From UBA1952 sp965246905 (GTDB lineage Bacteria; Bacteroidota; Bacteroidia; Chitinophagales; Chitinophagaceae): 64,000 bases of DNA. How positions within the stretch are numbered: position 1 is the stretch's first letter; each line of letters opens with the position of its first letter. This document shows positions 45,295 to 53,887 of this stretch, piece after piece. Position numbers and translations under genes: made by a program. The stretch spans positions 310,001 through 374,000 of the forward strand of contig CBDFFZ010000014.1 of assembly GCA_965246905.1 (NCBI GenBank), read 5' to 3'. The notes beneath the pieces were generated by a model that made no database searches, was not told the origin of the DNA, and worked only from the letters and a program-made list of their open reading frames with translations.

Positions 45295-45423
45295 CTATAT
45301 TTATCCCTATTAAGCCCATGCTTTGTTTTAGTCTACAAGTTTAAACAACCTTGTTCTGCTTGCTGGTACAAACATTGGGCACCCTACTGGCCCGGCCTTA
45401 ACCCTGCAATAGGGTGATCGATC

Positions 45424-45912
45424 TTATAGAATGAGGGTACACAATAGCCGAAAAGGGGGGAAGAGGAATCTGGATACAAATATTAGATGTCCAATTAGTA
45501 TTACATCCATTTCCTTCAAAGCATTCATGGACTTTCTCGCCTGAAGCTCCATTGTAAAGCCTAACGCCGCTGTAATAAAGATGACGCCAACAATTGAAAA
45601 CCCTTCTATCCCGTCTTTAAAGAAAAAGGAGAAGCCTGCAGCTAAAACCAGCAGTAAAATGATCGGGCTATTAAACTGTTGGAGCAGAATCAGGAAGATG
45701 CTTTTTTGATCCTGCTCTTTATAGCTATTCAGTCCATACTTCTCAATCCATGCCGATGCTTCATTGTCACTGAGCCCATTTGTGAGGTTGGTTTGAAGCC
45801 TTTGCGAGAGGCCTTCGATGTCGAGTGTGTAGGCCTGAACTACTGGATAATTCTTTATACATTTTGTTGCCTGGCTGCTATCCACAACTGCATCTTCGGC
45901 TTCATTGTTCAT
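45424..45912 (-). pseudogene. N-terminal fragment of a second P-type ATPase
   Basis: A 162-codon frame that begins like a P2-type pump: cation-ATPase N-terminal segment (LSDNEASAWIEKYGLNSY), then two membrane helices (NSPIILLLVLAAGFSFFF and FSIVGVIFITAALGF) and ELQARKSMNALKEMD. Where the actuator domain should follow, the sequence turns into unrelated residues and stops. About 80 percent of the gene is missing and no downstream frame restores it. It is a deletion remnant near a full-length pump. Confidence 0.75.
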
Positions 45913-45946
45913 CTTCTTTTAATGCTTCATTTTTTAAAATCTGCCC

Positions 45947-46324
45947 TCATAAACTGTAAATATCATTCAACCTCGTTTGGATGGCATCTAATAAGTCGAT
46001 TGCATTGAACGGCTTCATGATATAGCCGTTGGCACCCATCTCCATGGCTGTTGTGAAATCAACTTTTTCTGACTTTGTGCTAAGAAAGATGATTGGAATA
46101 TGAGCAGTTACTACATGGTTCTTCAGTAAATCAAATAATTCGAATCCGTCCATCACAGGCATCAGAATATCGCATATAATCAGATCCGGATTTTCTTTTA
46201 AGGCGAGCTCAAAACCAATTTTGCCATTTTCGGCAGTGTGCACTTTATAGTTATTCAACTCAAGAATTTCAGCCACGTTTTCACGAACCATGGTATTGTC
46301 GTCAATGACTAAAACACTTTTCAT
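45947..46324 (-). CDS. Single-domain response regulator (CheY-like)
   Basis: A 125-residue receiver domain with no output domain. Phosphorylation pocket residues: the acidic pair in VLVIDDN, the acceptor Asp in LIICDILMPVMDG, the Thr/Ser at FLSTKS and the conserved Lys in YIMKPFN. It passes a phosphoryl signal to another protein, or acts by binding it. No histidine kinase gene is adjacent; only a decayed kinase fragment lies elsewhere in the window. Confidence 0.92.
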   Translation of the reverse strand: MKSVLVIDDNTMVRENVAEILELNNYKVHTAENGKIGFELALKENPDLIICDILMPVMDGFELFDLLKNHVVTAHIPIIFLSTKSEKVDFTTAMEMGANGYIMKPFNAIDLLDAIQTRLNDIYSL

Positions 46325-46450
46325 TAACTGCTAATTTTGAGTGAAGCGTAAAGAACCAGCGTTTTTGCGATCAATATAGATTCCGTAGTCGATAGAATTA
46401 TGCGCGATGTTCATTTTGGAAATGGTTTTATTTTGAAGTGAGTGGGTTAG

Positions 46451-46969
46451 TTATGCAGCAGTGATCCTGGCACTAGCCACGACGTACTGCGTAGGAATAA
46501 TTTGCCGGGTCAGGGCAATTTTATTGGTATTAAATCCCAGCAATTGTAGCTTCGCAATAATCAAATTATAGACGGCAACATCCATTTGTGGTGTTCTTGA
46601 AAGGATCCATACAGCTGCTCTATTGGGGCGGCCCAGTACGGCATAACTGTAATCACCGGCCAGGTCTATAACCCAATACTTCATCCTGAAAGGCCAGAAA
46701 AACTGCACTTTGAACTTTGTATTTTTTGAATCTGCTTCTACAAACACTTTTGCGGTTACTGAAGAAACGCTCCCATCGAGACTTCCATTATGACAGCAGT
46801 TTTTTAGCTGTAAATATCCGTTGCCGGTAAGCGAGTAAGTTACGGTAGCGCAAAAACCTCTTTTTTGAAACCATCGCGGAATGGATGCGATTTCAAACCA
46901 CATGCCGGCATAACTGAATAGATCAACCCTGGACACGGTGGATAATTCCTGCAAACCCTGAGTTGCCAT
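46451..46969 (-). CDS. Lipocalin family protein (Blc-like)
   Basis: A 172-residue lipocalin. The first lipocalin motif reads YAGMWFEIASIPRWFQKRGF (GxW type), the second lies in KYWVIDLAGDYSYAVLGRP, and AAVWILSRTPQMD matches the Blc group ('YLWILSRTP'). Bacterial Blc proteins are normally lipoproteins; this one starts MATQGLQELSTVSRVDL with no signal peptide, so it may be cytoplasmic. It could bind fatty acids or lysophospholipids under envelope stress. Confidence 0.85.
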   Translation of the reverse strand: MATQGLQELSTVSRVDLFSYAGMWFEIASIPRWFQKRGFCATVTYSLTGNGYLQLKNCCHNGSLDGSVSSVTAKVFVEADSKNTKFKVQFFWPFRMKYWVIDLAGDYSYAVLGRPNRAAVWILSRTPQMDVAVYNLIIAKLQLLGFNTNKIALTRQIIPTQYVVASARITAA

Positions 46970-47009
46970 GATTTTAATGGTTTTAAATGCTTAAAAATTA
47001 CACTGGCGA

Positions 47010-47276
47010 TCAATTTTGCGCAGCTATGATTGTCTTCGAATCGCTCTTCCGGGATCTTGTAACGTTTTTGTTTGCTTTAATCTTCGCTAACGATTTATCA
47101 TTCATCCGCTCCGTATTACGAACTGATTTCTTCGCAATCCGTTTTGCGATTTCATAAATTCGTTGCATCATTTTCCGCTTAAGTACGACGCCTTTTACAG
47201 CCCCGGACATTTCATCTGCTATTTCTTCCGCCATTGCCTTTGTACTTGTCTTCATAAGGATTTTTTTTACAGACAC
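47010..47276 (-). CDS. Small basic protein, unrecognised
   Basis: An 88-residue protein, very rich in Lys and Arg, with helical repeats (MAEEIADEMSGAVKGVV, then IYEIAKRIAKKSVRNTERM). An internal Met at residue 8 (MKTSTKAM) is an alternative start. Nothing identifies its function; the charge suggests nucleic acid binding. A pair of 21-bp-spaced direct repeats similar to those before the two BON genes lies about 140 bases upstream. Confidence 0.5.
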   Translation of the reverse strand: MSVKKILMKTSTKAMAEEIADEMSGAVKGVVLKRKMMQRIYEIAKRIAKKSVRNTERMNDKSLAKIKANKNVTRSRKSDSKTIIAAQN

Positions 47277-47410
47277 ATCTACACTTTGCCAGCGATAAAT
47301 GGTCCTCGTGATCTTATTATTGGATTGATAGCTTTAGAATAACTACCCGACTTATTATTTGGAAGCCAATGCTGACTGCGGTATAAAGATGGCATCAATC
47401 AAAAGATTTG

Positions 47411-47440
47411 CCATTACACGCTAATGGTGAGAAGTTACAT
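47411..47440 (-). promoter_or_regulatory. 21-bp-spaced direct repeat upstream of the small basic protein
   Basis: Read on the minus strand, atGTAACTT and gtGTAATGG start exactly 21 bases apart. The same arrangement precedes both BON genes. It is weaker here than there. Confidence 0.35.
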
Positions 47441-47510
47441 CTTTCCCATGTTTTTCTTTTTGATGAAGTCTTCCCCCGTTCCGTTTTTTGAGCGTGGGCA
47501 TTTGATCATA

Positions 47511-47548
47511 AAAAGCGGCTGCCTGGTAATCTACAGACAGCCGCATCA
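47511..47548 (-). terminator. Rho-independent terminator of first BON gene
   Basis: On the minus strand a 7-bp stem (gcggctg / cagccgc, extended by further pairs inside) is followed by TTTTTATG. It lies 16 bases after the BON gene stop. Confidence 0.7.
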
Positions 47549-47559
47549 AAGAACTGGTA

Positions 47560-48216
47560 TTAGTTATAAATCACTTCAAGCTCATTATCTACAGACCACA
47601 CACCCGGCGCATTCCAGGCCAGGCGGGAAGCTTCATCCTTTTGATAGAGCGAATAAACGCTACCGGTTAATTTTACATTGTTGCCCTTTACGCCTACCGT
47701 AATGTGCTTGTCATCGATGCTCCAGCTACGCTCCAGCGCATCTTCTACATCTGATCGCTCAATGGCATCTTTGGACTCAGATTTGATAACGATATTATTG
47801 GAAACGCCTTTTACACCGGTAAGATTTTGCACTGCTTTTCTCGCTGCCTCTTTTTGGTAATTCCAGTTCAGTTCGCCTTCCAGTGTCACCCATCCGCTTT
47901 CTACCTTCACCTTAATTTTATCGTTGGGCACTTCCCAATTCCATTTCCAGGCATTCAGCACTTCATTAGCAATTTCGGTATCATTTTTGCTAAAAGAACT
48001 GCCATAGTTGACGGTGATTGTTTCAGCCACAGCCTTCACACCATCAACATTTTTAGCTGCATGCTCTGCTTCTACCTTCTTAGCGTAGCTATCTACAACA
48101 CCAGACAGAGTGACAACACCGTCCTTCGCTGTAACACCAATTTCTGCTGCATTTAAAAGGGGTTCCCACTTAATTGCATTCATTACATCTTTCTGCAAAT
48201 TTTCATTACTCTTCAT
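47560..48216 (-). CDS. Triple BON-domain protein (copy 1)
   Basis: A 218-residue protein made of three BON domains in tandem, each about 65-70 residues with the pattern V-x-x-G-x-V-x-L-x-G-x-V (GVTAKDGVVTLSGVVDSYAKK, VKVESGWVTLEGELNWNYQK, VGVKGNNVKLTGSVYSLYQK are slightly trimmed examples). BON domains bind membranes or phospholipids. No signal peptide is seen, so the location is uncertain; homologues respond to osmotic or oxidative stress. Met at 48216 or 48222 may serve as start. A close paralogue lies at 50978-51637, and both have the same repeat about 68-89 bases upstream. Confidence 0.9.
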   Translation of the reverse strand: MKSNENLQKDVMNAIKWEPLLNAAEIGVTAKDGVVTLSGVVDSYAKKVEAEHAAKNVDGVKAVAETITVNYGSSFSKNDTEIANEVLNAWKWNWEVPNDKIKVKVESGWVTLEGELNWNYQKEAARKAVQNLTGVKGVSNNIVIKSESKDAIERSDVEDALERSWSIDDKHITVGVKGNNVKLTGSVYSLYQKDEASRLAWNAPGVWSVDNELEVIYN

Positions 48217-48280
48217 GGTCATTCAATTTATTTTGCAACAGAATTGTTACCCTGCAAAATTGATTTTTACTGACCTATGT

Positions 48281-48310
48281 AGTGTTACACACTCCGCCCG
48301 AAATGTTGCA
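48281..48310 (-). promoter_or_regulatory. 21-bp-spaced direct repeat upstream of BON copy 1
   Basis: On the minus strand GCAACATT and GTAACACT begin 21 bases apart (plus-strand cores at 48305 and 48284). Their distance from the start codon, 68 and 89 bases, matches that of BON copy 2 to within one base. Confidence 0.45.
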
Positions 48311-48410
48311 TCAATCACACATTAAGCATAGGAATTCAAAACCTGAGCCGAAACGTTATTTATTGGATCCTATTATGCTATCCGTGCAATGGAATACACG
48401 GTATTGAAAT

Positions 48411-49025
48411 CTACTTTGGCCATAGCAGATAATTTACGCTGGTTAATACCAGGACATCTGTGAACTCATAGACGCGGGGTATTCCGGTGGCAATATCGAC
48501 TGAAGCTATATCTTTCGTACTAATACCTTCGAGCTTCATCATTAGCGCCCGCAGACTATTGCCATGTGCAACCACTAAGCTTGTTTTTCCCATTTTTAGA
48601 TCTGGCTCAATGAATGATTTATAATAGGGAACAACTCTATCAAATGTATTTTTCAGGCTTTCTCCATTGGGTGGCTGTACCTCATAACTTCTTCTCCACA
48701 AAGCCAATTGTTCGGCACCATATTTTGCTTCTGTCGCTGCTTTATTTAATCCTTGCAAGTCGCCATAGTTTCGCTCATTCAGGGCAACTGAAGTGATTAG
48801 TGGAATTGGGTAAGCCAGTATTTTAAGAATGATATCAAATGTGTGAATTGCTCTCTTTAGTAAAGAAGTGTAAGCAACATCAATCCGGTAATTCTTCAAC
48901 AGGGTGGCTGCGTGATTTGCTTCAACTTCGCCAAGCGGGCTCAGATCTATATCTTCTTCGCCTGTGAACCTGTTTTCAAGGTTCCAAATGCTTTGTCCAT
49001 GTCGTAATAATATTAAGGTTGGCAT
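48411..49025 (-). CDS. gpmA: 2,3-bisphosphoglycerate-dependent phosphoglycerate mutase
   Basis: A 204-residue histidine-phosphatase-fold enzyme that interconverts 3- and 2-phosphoglycerate in glycolysis. The catalytic His8 sits in LLRHGQSIWNLENRFTG; LNERNYGDLQGLNK and PPNGESLKNTF are typical of dPGM, and the second catalytic His is in VVAHGNSLRAL. It is shorter than the classical 230-250 residue GpmA, as in many Bacteroidota. It lies next to decayed phosphofructokinase and hydroxyacid dehydrogenase genes, suggesting a former fermentative gene set. Confidence 0.9.
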   Translation of the reverse strand: MPTLILLRHGQSIWNLENRFTGEEDIDLSPLGEVEANHAATLLKNYRIDVAYTSLLKRAIHTFDIILKILAYPIPLITSVALNERNYGDLQGLNKAATEAKYGAEQLALWRRSYEVQPPNGESLKNTFDRVVPYYKSFIEPDLKMGKTSLVVAHGNSLRALMMKLEGISTKDIASVDIATGIPRVYEFTDVLVLTSVNYLLWPK

Positions 49026-49064
49026 ATTGATTTCGGCAAGCGTTTAACATGCAACTGGCAACGT

Positions 49065-49560
49065 CTATTTTTCGATTAGTGCGTAGAGCTGCTCCACGTC
49101 TGATTTATTACATAAGTTTGTTCCAGGTTGCATCGTTGTTGCAGTGCTACAAGCGACCCCGTACCTGACAGCGTCAGATAGCGTTCCATTCTGTGAGAGA
49201 CTGTGTACAATTCAGGCTTCTATACTGTCTCCTGCGCCAACTGTACCTATCTTCTTTGCTTGCGGCGAAGGAATATGTTGGGAGATGTCTTTGGTCACTA
49301 ATAAAGCACCGGCAGCACCTAATGAAACAACTACTACTTCGCATTTGTTTGCCTGGATTATCTTTAGCGCTTCTGTTTTAGCGCTATCCCGGTCTATGGA
49401 ACTAATGCATACCAGCAGTCCTGACTCCTTCAGGTTAGGCTTAATCAAATAAACACCTTCCTTGATTGCTATTTCAAGCGCGGCGCCATTGGTGTCAAGT
49501 ATAAATCTCGAGCCATTTCTTTTTGCAATTGCTGCCCTGCCCATAGAAATCTACTGGCAC
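49065..49560 (-). pseudogene. PfkB-type 6-phosphofructokinase remnant
   Basis: The C-terminal half of a ribokinase-family sugar kinase: RFILDTNGAALEIAIKEGVYL, the LIKPNLKE motif, VVVVSLGAAGALLVTKD, and GTVGAGDS with the catalytic Asp. Two lesions are visible. An in-frame TGA follows GAGDSIEA, yet the same frame continues with IVHSLSQNGTLSDAVRYGVA to a natural end EQLYALIEK. Near 49543 the frame shifts, leaving the upstream PPPGVPVDFYG motif in another frame. The N-terminal half is absent. Confidence 0.75.
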
Positions 49561-49643
49561 ACCCGGTGGTGGCTTAATAAGCTGTCCGCATCGGCGCCTA
49601 ATCACCCGGCGATCTTTTGAATATTCATGGGAGCGGCGTTGGA

Positions 49644-50070
49644 TTAACTGCTTATTTCATTTTCATCTACTATCCCGTTTTCAAAACAATCCAGATTATG
49701 AATCGTCGTGGCAGAAATGTTTTTAAGAGAAGTTTCTGTTAGAAATGCCTGGTGACTGGTAACGAGCACATTCCGGAAGGTGGTGAGCCGCGCAAAAACA
49801 TCATCCTGTAAAATATCGAGCGAGTGGTCTTCAAAAAACAAACCTTCTTCTTCCTCATACACATCCATACCAAAATATCCGACGTGGCCGGATTTTAGCG
49901 CATCAACCATATCAGCTGTATTAATGAGACCTCCCCGGCTGGTATTGATATTCATTACCCCCTTTTTCATCCAGGCCATACTTTCCTGACTGATGATGTA
50001 TTTTGTTTCCTTATTAAGCGGTAAGTGAAGTGAAATGAAATCAGCTTCATTGCATAGGGATAGTCCCGGG
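49644..50070 (-). pseudogene. D-2-hydroxyacid (lactate) dehydrogenase C-terminal remnant
   Basis: Open sequence for the last about 140 residues of a D-lactate-dehydrogenase-like protein: EADFISLHLPLNKETKYIIS, NINTSRGGLINTADMVDALK, GYFGMDVYEEE, and NVLVTSHQAFLTETSL with the catalytic His. The N-terminal domain and NAD-binding GxGxxG loop are missing. Upstream it joins directly to an unrelated fragment, so a deletion fused two genes. A short Met-started form (49644-49979) would lack the fold's core. Confidence 0.75.
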
Positions 50071-50200
50071 GTTCTTTAAATATCTCTTCATGGGTTACGG
50101 TCCATGCTATACTGGCTATGGGCAGCGCCAGCAAGAAGAGCCAAACTATTGAATTCCTAATTGCACAGGTGCTGTCATTTAGTTTATTGTTTGCCCGTCC
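50060..50200 (-). pseudogene. Membrane protein remnant fused to the dehydrogenase fragment
   Basis: In a different frame from the dehydrogenase, this stretch reads IVWLFLLALPIASIAW followed by TVTHEEIFKEPRDYP, one membrane helix with a conserved-looking HEEIF motif I associate with uncharacterised membrane proteins. It has no start codon of its own, overlaps the last codons of the upstream DJ-1 gene and runs straight into the dehydrogenase remnant. Confidence 0.35.
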
Positions 50201-50213
50201 ACTTATGCGTTGT

Positions 50214-50930
50214 CTAAGAAAGCGTCTCTTTCACATGCTCAATATGTTTGCTTTGCTTCAAAGATGCAAGTATCTGCCGGGCCACATCACCTGAGGATGC
50301 CGGGTTTTGGCCGGTGATTAAAAGACCATCTATAACTACATGGCTTGCCCAATCCGCCCCTTTCTCATATTTCGCACCCTTGCTTTTCAGTTCATCTTCC
50401 AGCAGGAATGGCACTATTTTAGTGAGCTGCACCGCATCTTCTTCCGTATTGGAAAAGCCTGTGATCATTTTGCCCTTGATAAATGGAATTCCATTATCGT
50501 CGTCAACATTGAGCAATGCTGCCGGTGCGTGGCATACTGCGGCCACTGGCTTCTTAGCTGCCCAGAATGCTTTGATCAGGTTAATGGAATGAAAATCTAC
50601 AGATAGGTCCCACATCGGTCCATGGCCACCAGGAAAGAACACCGCATCGTAATCAACAGCAGATATTTCTGACAGCCTGGTTGTATGAGCCAGCAATGTT
50701 TGGAGATGCACATCGCTATTGAAGCGTTCCGTTGCTGCCGTCTGGTTGGCGGGTTCAGCGCTTTTGGGGTCAATTGGAGGTTGCCCTCCTCTGGGTGAGG
50801 CGAGTGTTATTACTGCTCCTGCATCTTTCAGTACATAAAAAGGTGCGGCAAATTCTTCAATCCAAAAGCCGGTCTTTTTTCCGGTATTACCTAGTTCGCT
50901 GTGAGCGGTAAGGATAATTAATACTTTCAT
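50214..50930 (-). CDS. DJ-1/PfpI family protein (Hsp31-like)
   Basis: A 238-residue type 1 glutamine-amidotransferase-fold protein. The nucleophile Cys is in PVAAVCHAPAALL, with FFPGGHGPMWDL upstream and SPRGGQPPIDPKS near the N-terminus, as in Hsp31-type glyoxalase III / protein deglycase proteins. Such proteins detoxify methylglyoxal or repair glycated proteins. The start at 50930 (MKVLIILTAHS) is chosen because homologues begin there; two other Met codons lie just upstream. It follows BON copy 2 in the same direction after 47 bases. Confidence 0.88.
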   Translation of the reverse strand: MKVLIILTAHSELGNTGKKTGFWIEEFAAPFYVLKDAGAVITLASPRGGQPPIDPKSAEPANQTAATERFNSDVHLQTLLAHTTRLSEISAVDYDAVFFPGGHGPMWDLSVDFHSINLIKAFWAAKKPVAAVCHAPAALLNVDDDNGIPFIKGKMITGFSNTEEDAVQLTKIVPFLLEDELKSKGAKYEKGADWASHVVIDGLLITGQNPASSGDVARQILASLKQSKHIEHVKETLS

Positions 50931-50977
50931 GATCATTGCTTTTTTTTGATGATTGGATCTAAATCTCTTCCCGGTAT

Positions 50978-51637
50978 CTAAAATGCACATCCAACAATCA
51001 ACTTATTATCCATATCGCCTACCCCTGGGGCATTCCAGGCTATTCTTTCCGCTTCATCTTTCTGGTAAAGGGATTTAACCATGCCGGTCAGTGTCACTTT
51101 ATTATTAGCAACAGTAACATGAATTTCATTATCCGCCATAGACCAGTTACGGGTAAAGGCTGCTTCAATATCCTTTTCTTCAACCGAGTCTTTGGCTACT
51201 GACTTAATACGAATATTATTAGCTACGCCGGTGATACCAGCAAGATGGATAATTGATTTTTTAGCCGCTTCTTTCTCAAAATTCCAGGAAACATCGCCAT
51301 CAAGTGTGACCCAGCCATTTTCAACCTGCACCTTTATCAACTCACCCGGAATTTCCCAATTTGACTGAAAAACACTCATGATCTCGTTGGCAATTTCGGT
51401 ATCATTTAATTTATCTGAAGTGCCGAAATTGATCTTAATATTCTCAGCTACCGCTTTAACGCCATGCACTCTTTTAGCCGCATGTTCCGCTTCAATTTTT
51501 TTAGAATAGTTGTCCACGACACCTGTTAATGTAACAACGCCGTCCTTTGCTGTCACGCCGATTTCCGCAGCATTTAGTAGTGGCTCCCACTTAATCGCGT
51601 CCTGTACATCTTTCTGTAATTGTTCGTTCTTATCCAT
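50978..51637 (-). CDS. Triple BON-domain protein (copy 2)
   Basis: A 219-residue paralogue of the protein at 47560-48216, with the same three BON domains (GVTAKDGVVTLTGVV, VQVENGWVTLDGDVSW, VTVANNKVTLTGMVKSLYQ) and the same N-terminal IKWEPLLNAAEIG. The Met at 51637 (MDKNEQLQKDVQ) matches the paralogue's start; the frame is open for 44 further codons but those are not conserved. Both copies are expected to work under envelope or low-oxygen stress. Confidence 0.9.
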   Translation of the reverse strand: MDKNEQLQKDVQDAIKWEPLLNAAEIGVTAKDGVVTLTGVVDNYSKKIEAEHAAKRVHGVKAVAENIKINFGTSDKLNDTEIANEIMSVFQSNWEIPGELIKVQVENGWVTLDGDVSWNFEKEAAKKSIIHLAGITGVANNIRIKSVAKDSVEEKDIEAAFTRNWSMADNEIHVTVANNKVTLTGMVKSLYQKDEAERIAWNAPGVGDMDNKLIVGCAF

Positions 51638-51700
51638 GATCAACTTTTTGTTTGTATTTGAATTATTACGGGAGTAAAGTTGACTGTAATGGAGGCGATA

Positions 51701-51731
51701 AGTATTACACGTATCGTTGCAAGTGTTACAC
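51701..51731 (-). promoter_or_regulatory. 21-bp-spaced direct repeat upstream of BON copy 2
   Basis: On the minus strand gtGTAACACTt and gtGTAATACTt are separated by exactly 21 bases (plus-strand cores at 51725 and 51704), 67 and 88 bases before the start codon. Spacing by two helical turns is typical of a dimeric or tandem activator. Confidence 0.5.
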
Positions 51732-51752
51732 ATTTCACACCTTCCAGGCATT

Positions 51753-51791
51753 TTAAAAGCAAAGAGCATTAGGGTGCGCCTGATGCTCTTT
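51753..51791 (-). terminator. Rho-independent terminator of cupin gene
   Basis: A perfect 9-bp stem (aaagagcat / atgctcttt) with a 13-base loop is followed on the minus strand by gcttttaaaa. It lies about 35 bases past the cupin gene. Confidence 0.65.
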
Positions 51792-51824
51792 AATAGCGTG
51801 ATTGCTTATCCTCGAATTTTTTTG

Positions 51825-52181
51825 CTAAACACCTTCATAACCGCTTTTAATAACCGTTGAAATCATCTTGAATTGGTGGACAGCACTGAAATCATGCTTG
51901 GCATGCGCGGGGATAATGATCCCGTCACCAATTTTTAAAATAAACTTTTTTCCTTTTATCTTGAGCTCTGCAGTTCCATCTATAATTTGAATGTACGTAT
52001 CAAATGGACACGTCTTTTCGGCCAATTCTTCCCCGGCATCAAAAGACGTAGCGGTAATATTTCCCGTAGGCTTCTTAATAATCGTTTTACTGACCACCGC
52101 ATCCGGGATATATTGTATAATCTCTACCACGATATGCGGCACTGACTTCTCTAACTCCTTGTTATCCTTAGTGTTTTCCAT
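51825..52181 (-). CDS. Cupin domain protein
   Basis: A 118-residue single-domain cupin. The two motifs are seen as CPFDTYIQIIDGTAELKIKG and GDGIIIPAHAKHDFSA; the usual metal-binding His residues of motif 1 are partly replaced (FDTY), while motif 2 keeps two His. It may bind a small ligand rather than act as a metalloenzyme. Located between an AraC gene and the BON/DJ-1 pair. Confidence 0.85.
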   Translation of the reverse strand: MENTKDNKELEKSVPHIVVEIIQYIPDAVVSKTIIKKPTGNITATSFDAGEELAEKTCPFDTYIQIIDGTAELKIKGKKFILKIGDGIIIPAHAKHDFSAVHQFKMISTVIKSGYEGV

Positions 52182-52363
52182 GAATCAAATATGTATCGGC
52201 TTCATTGTAGCCAAAAATGTGAAATTGTAAGCATTTATCATTACGAAATCTGTCATGCTACTTCAAAACCTCGGTACCCTATATTTTATTCCTGCCCTGC
52301 TTGCAAAGTTGGATTTATCAGCCCGGTAGGGCGTTACATCTTTAGCGAAGATCATTACACATT

Positions 52364-52924
52364 TCACATGTCTTCAAGATTTCCATTCCGCTTTTGCTTT
52401 AGCTTTTTAAAGAAAGATGGCGATAACCCGGTGATCTTTTTGAACTGGTTAGAAAGATGCGCGACACTGCTATAATGAAGCTTATAGGCAATTTCAGTCA
52501 GGTTAAGCTCATCATACAATAGCAGCTCTTTTACTTTTTCCATTTTATGGATGATGATGAATTGCTGGATCGTAGTTCCTTTTACTTCCGAAAATATATT
52601 TGCGAGATAAGTATAGTCATGCCCCAGTTTCTCGCTTAGATAGTCAGAATAATTGATCACAGGCAATTCATCCGCATAATGAATCATTTCAATGACTATA
52701 TTCTTGATCTTTTCAATCAGGATAGCTTTTTTATCTTCTAATAACTCTAAACCGGATTCTAACAGGTTAACCTTCAGCTGTTGACGTTGCTCTGGGGTGC
52801 TTTTTTCCAATAGCTCTACCATGCCTAAATCTACAACAACGTATTGCAGCCCGAGCTTGGTCAACTCTTCCTTGACCAGCATCTTGCAGCGCAGGCTAAC
52901 CATATATTTGATATAGAGCTTCAA
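52364..52924 (-). CDS. AraC-type transcriptional regulator (short)
   Basis: A 186-residue DNA-binding protein. The C-terminal 100 residues hold the AraC double helix-turn-helix: LSEKLGHDYTYLANIFSEV and LNLTEIAYKLHYSSVAHLSN, then QFKKITGLSPSFFKK. The N-terminal 80 residues are helical (ELTKLGLQYVVVDLGMVEL) and not a cupin, as in the small Bacteroidota regulators linked to stress genes. It could be the factor that reads the 21-bp-spaced repeats nearby, which is untested. Possible earlier or later Met starts exist near the N-terminus. Confidence 0.9.
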   Translation of the reverse strand: MKLYIKYMVSLRCKMLVKEELTKLGLQYVVVDLGMVELLEKSTPEQRQQLKVNLLESGLELLEDKKAILIEKIKNIVIEMIHYADELPVINYSDYLSEKLGHDYTYLANIFSEVKGTTIQQFIIIHKMEKVKELLLYDELNLTEIAYKLHYSSVAHLSNQFKKITGLSPSFFKKLKQKRNGNLEDM

Positions 52925-53006
52925 TGTGAGGAAATTAATAATCAGGGCCTAATAACTGGACCATCATAGACGGATGAGTTCGTAACTGTTAAATCGTATT
53001 ACTGTG

Positions 53007-53846
53007 TTAATCAACAATATTTGTATCAAATTTTTCAGCAACACCATATTGTAATGTATTTATGTGAAACCTTGCATAGCTAAAATCACCGCCGGCCAGC
53101 CGCCAGATAGCCTCGGCTCGTGAGGGAACTATTATGTTATTTATTTCCTTATAGTTGGTCATTTTTGCAACCCAGGGCTGCAGGTCGCCTTTGCCCATAT
53201 AACGCCGGGTTTCCATTTGAATGATTTCATCTTTCTTGTCGAATGTTACGATAAAAGAAGCCTTAGTTGGCCCGGCACGGAAAATCACCTGTGCTTTGGT
53301 AGCATCGATAGGTAACCAATTCAAATGTTCCGCAGGCAATAGATTTGTAGGGAACCAGACGCTTTCGCTGATCCAGCGCATCAATTCACCTTGATCGTAG
53401 GATTCGCCCTGGCCATTTATTATACGCATTAGCGCCATTAAAAACACCTGAAGCCTTCCTTTACCTAATATATATTGGTCTATGGCAGTGAATTGGCTCG
53501 TTTTGCCTTTCCAGATAAAGCCAGGCCTGCAGGTAGTAAAATATTGCTCGCCTTTTATTTTTACCCAGGCTTTGTCTTGACCAATTTTAAAATATCCGTC
53601 ATGAGTAAGGCGGGCAGTGTTAATGTAGGGTTGTCCATCTCTTAATACATGAAGGAAATACCGTTGCACAGGATCCGGCAAGCCGGTTAACTGACGCACA
53701 TTGTATCTTTTGCCGGAATAGTGTGGAGAATTTGCAAACAGGGTTTTTACCTGTTTGCTAAAATTGAATTGAAGGATCAGTTTCAGGGTACAGATACCTG
53801 CGATCAAGCTTATAAATAGGAGTACGAATATCATTGTGAGGCTCAT
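53007..53846 (-). CDS. DUF6544/DUF6920-like membrane-anchored protein
   Basis: A 279-residue protein with an N-terminal membrane helix (IFVLLFISLIAGICTLKLIL) and a beta-rich domain with PDPVQRYFLHVL, WVKIKGEQYFT, GFIWKGKTSQF and WFPTNLLPAEHLNW. This pattern matches a Bacteroidota/actinobacterial family annotated as DUF6544/6920, of unknown function. It could resemble an outer-surface lipid-binding beta structure, but that is a guess. It shares direction with its neighbours. Confidence 0.7.
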   Translation of the reverse strand: MSLTMIFVLLFISLIAGICTLKLILQFNFSKQVKTLFANSPHYSGKRYNVRQLTGLPDPVQRYFLHVLRDGQPYINTARLTHDGYFKIGQDKAWVKIKGEQYFTTCRPGFIWKGKTSQFTAIDQYILGKGRLQVFLMALMRIINGQGESYDQGELMRWISESVWFPTNLLPAEHLNWLPIDATKAQVIFRAGPTKASFIVTFDKKDEIIQMETRRYMGKGDLQPWVAKMTNYKEINNIIVPSRAEAIWRLAGGDFSYARFHINTLQYGVAEKFDTNIVD

Positions 53847-53887
53847 TTACGCTTGTAATGTTCACTTGGGTGACTTACTGACGGATA

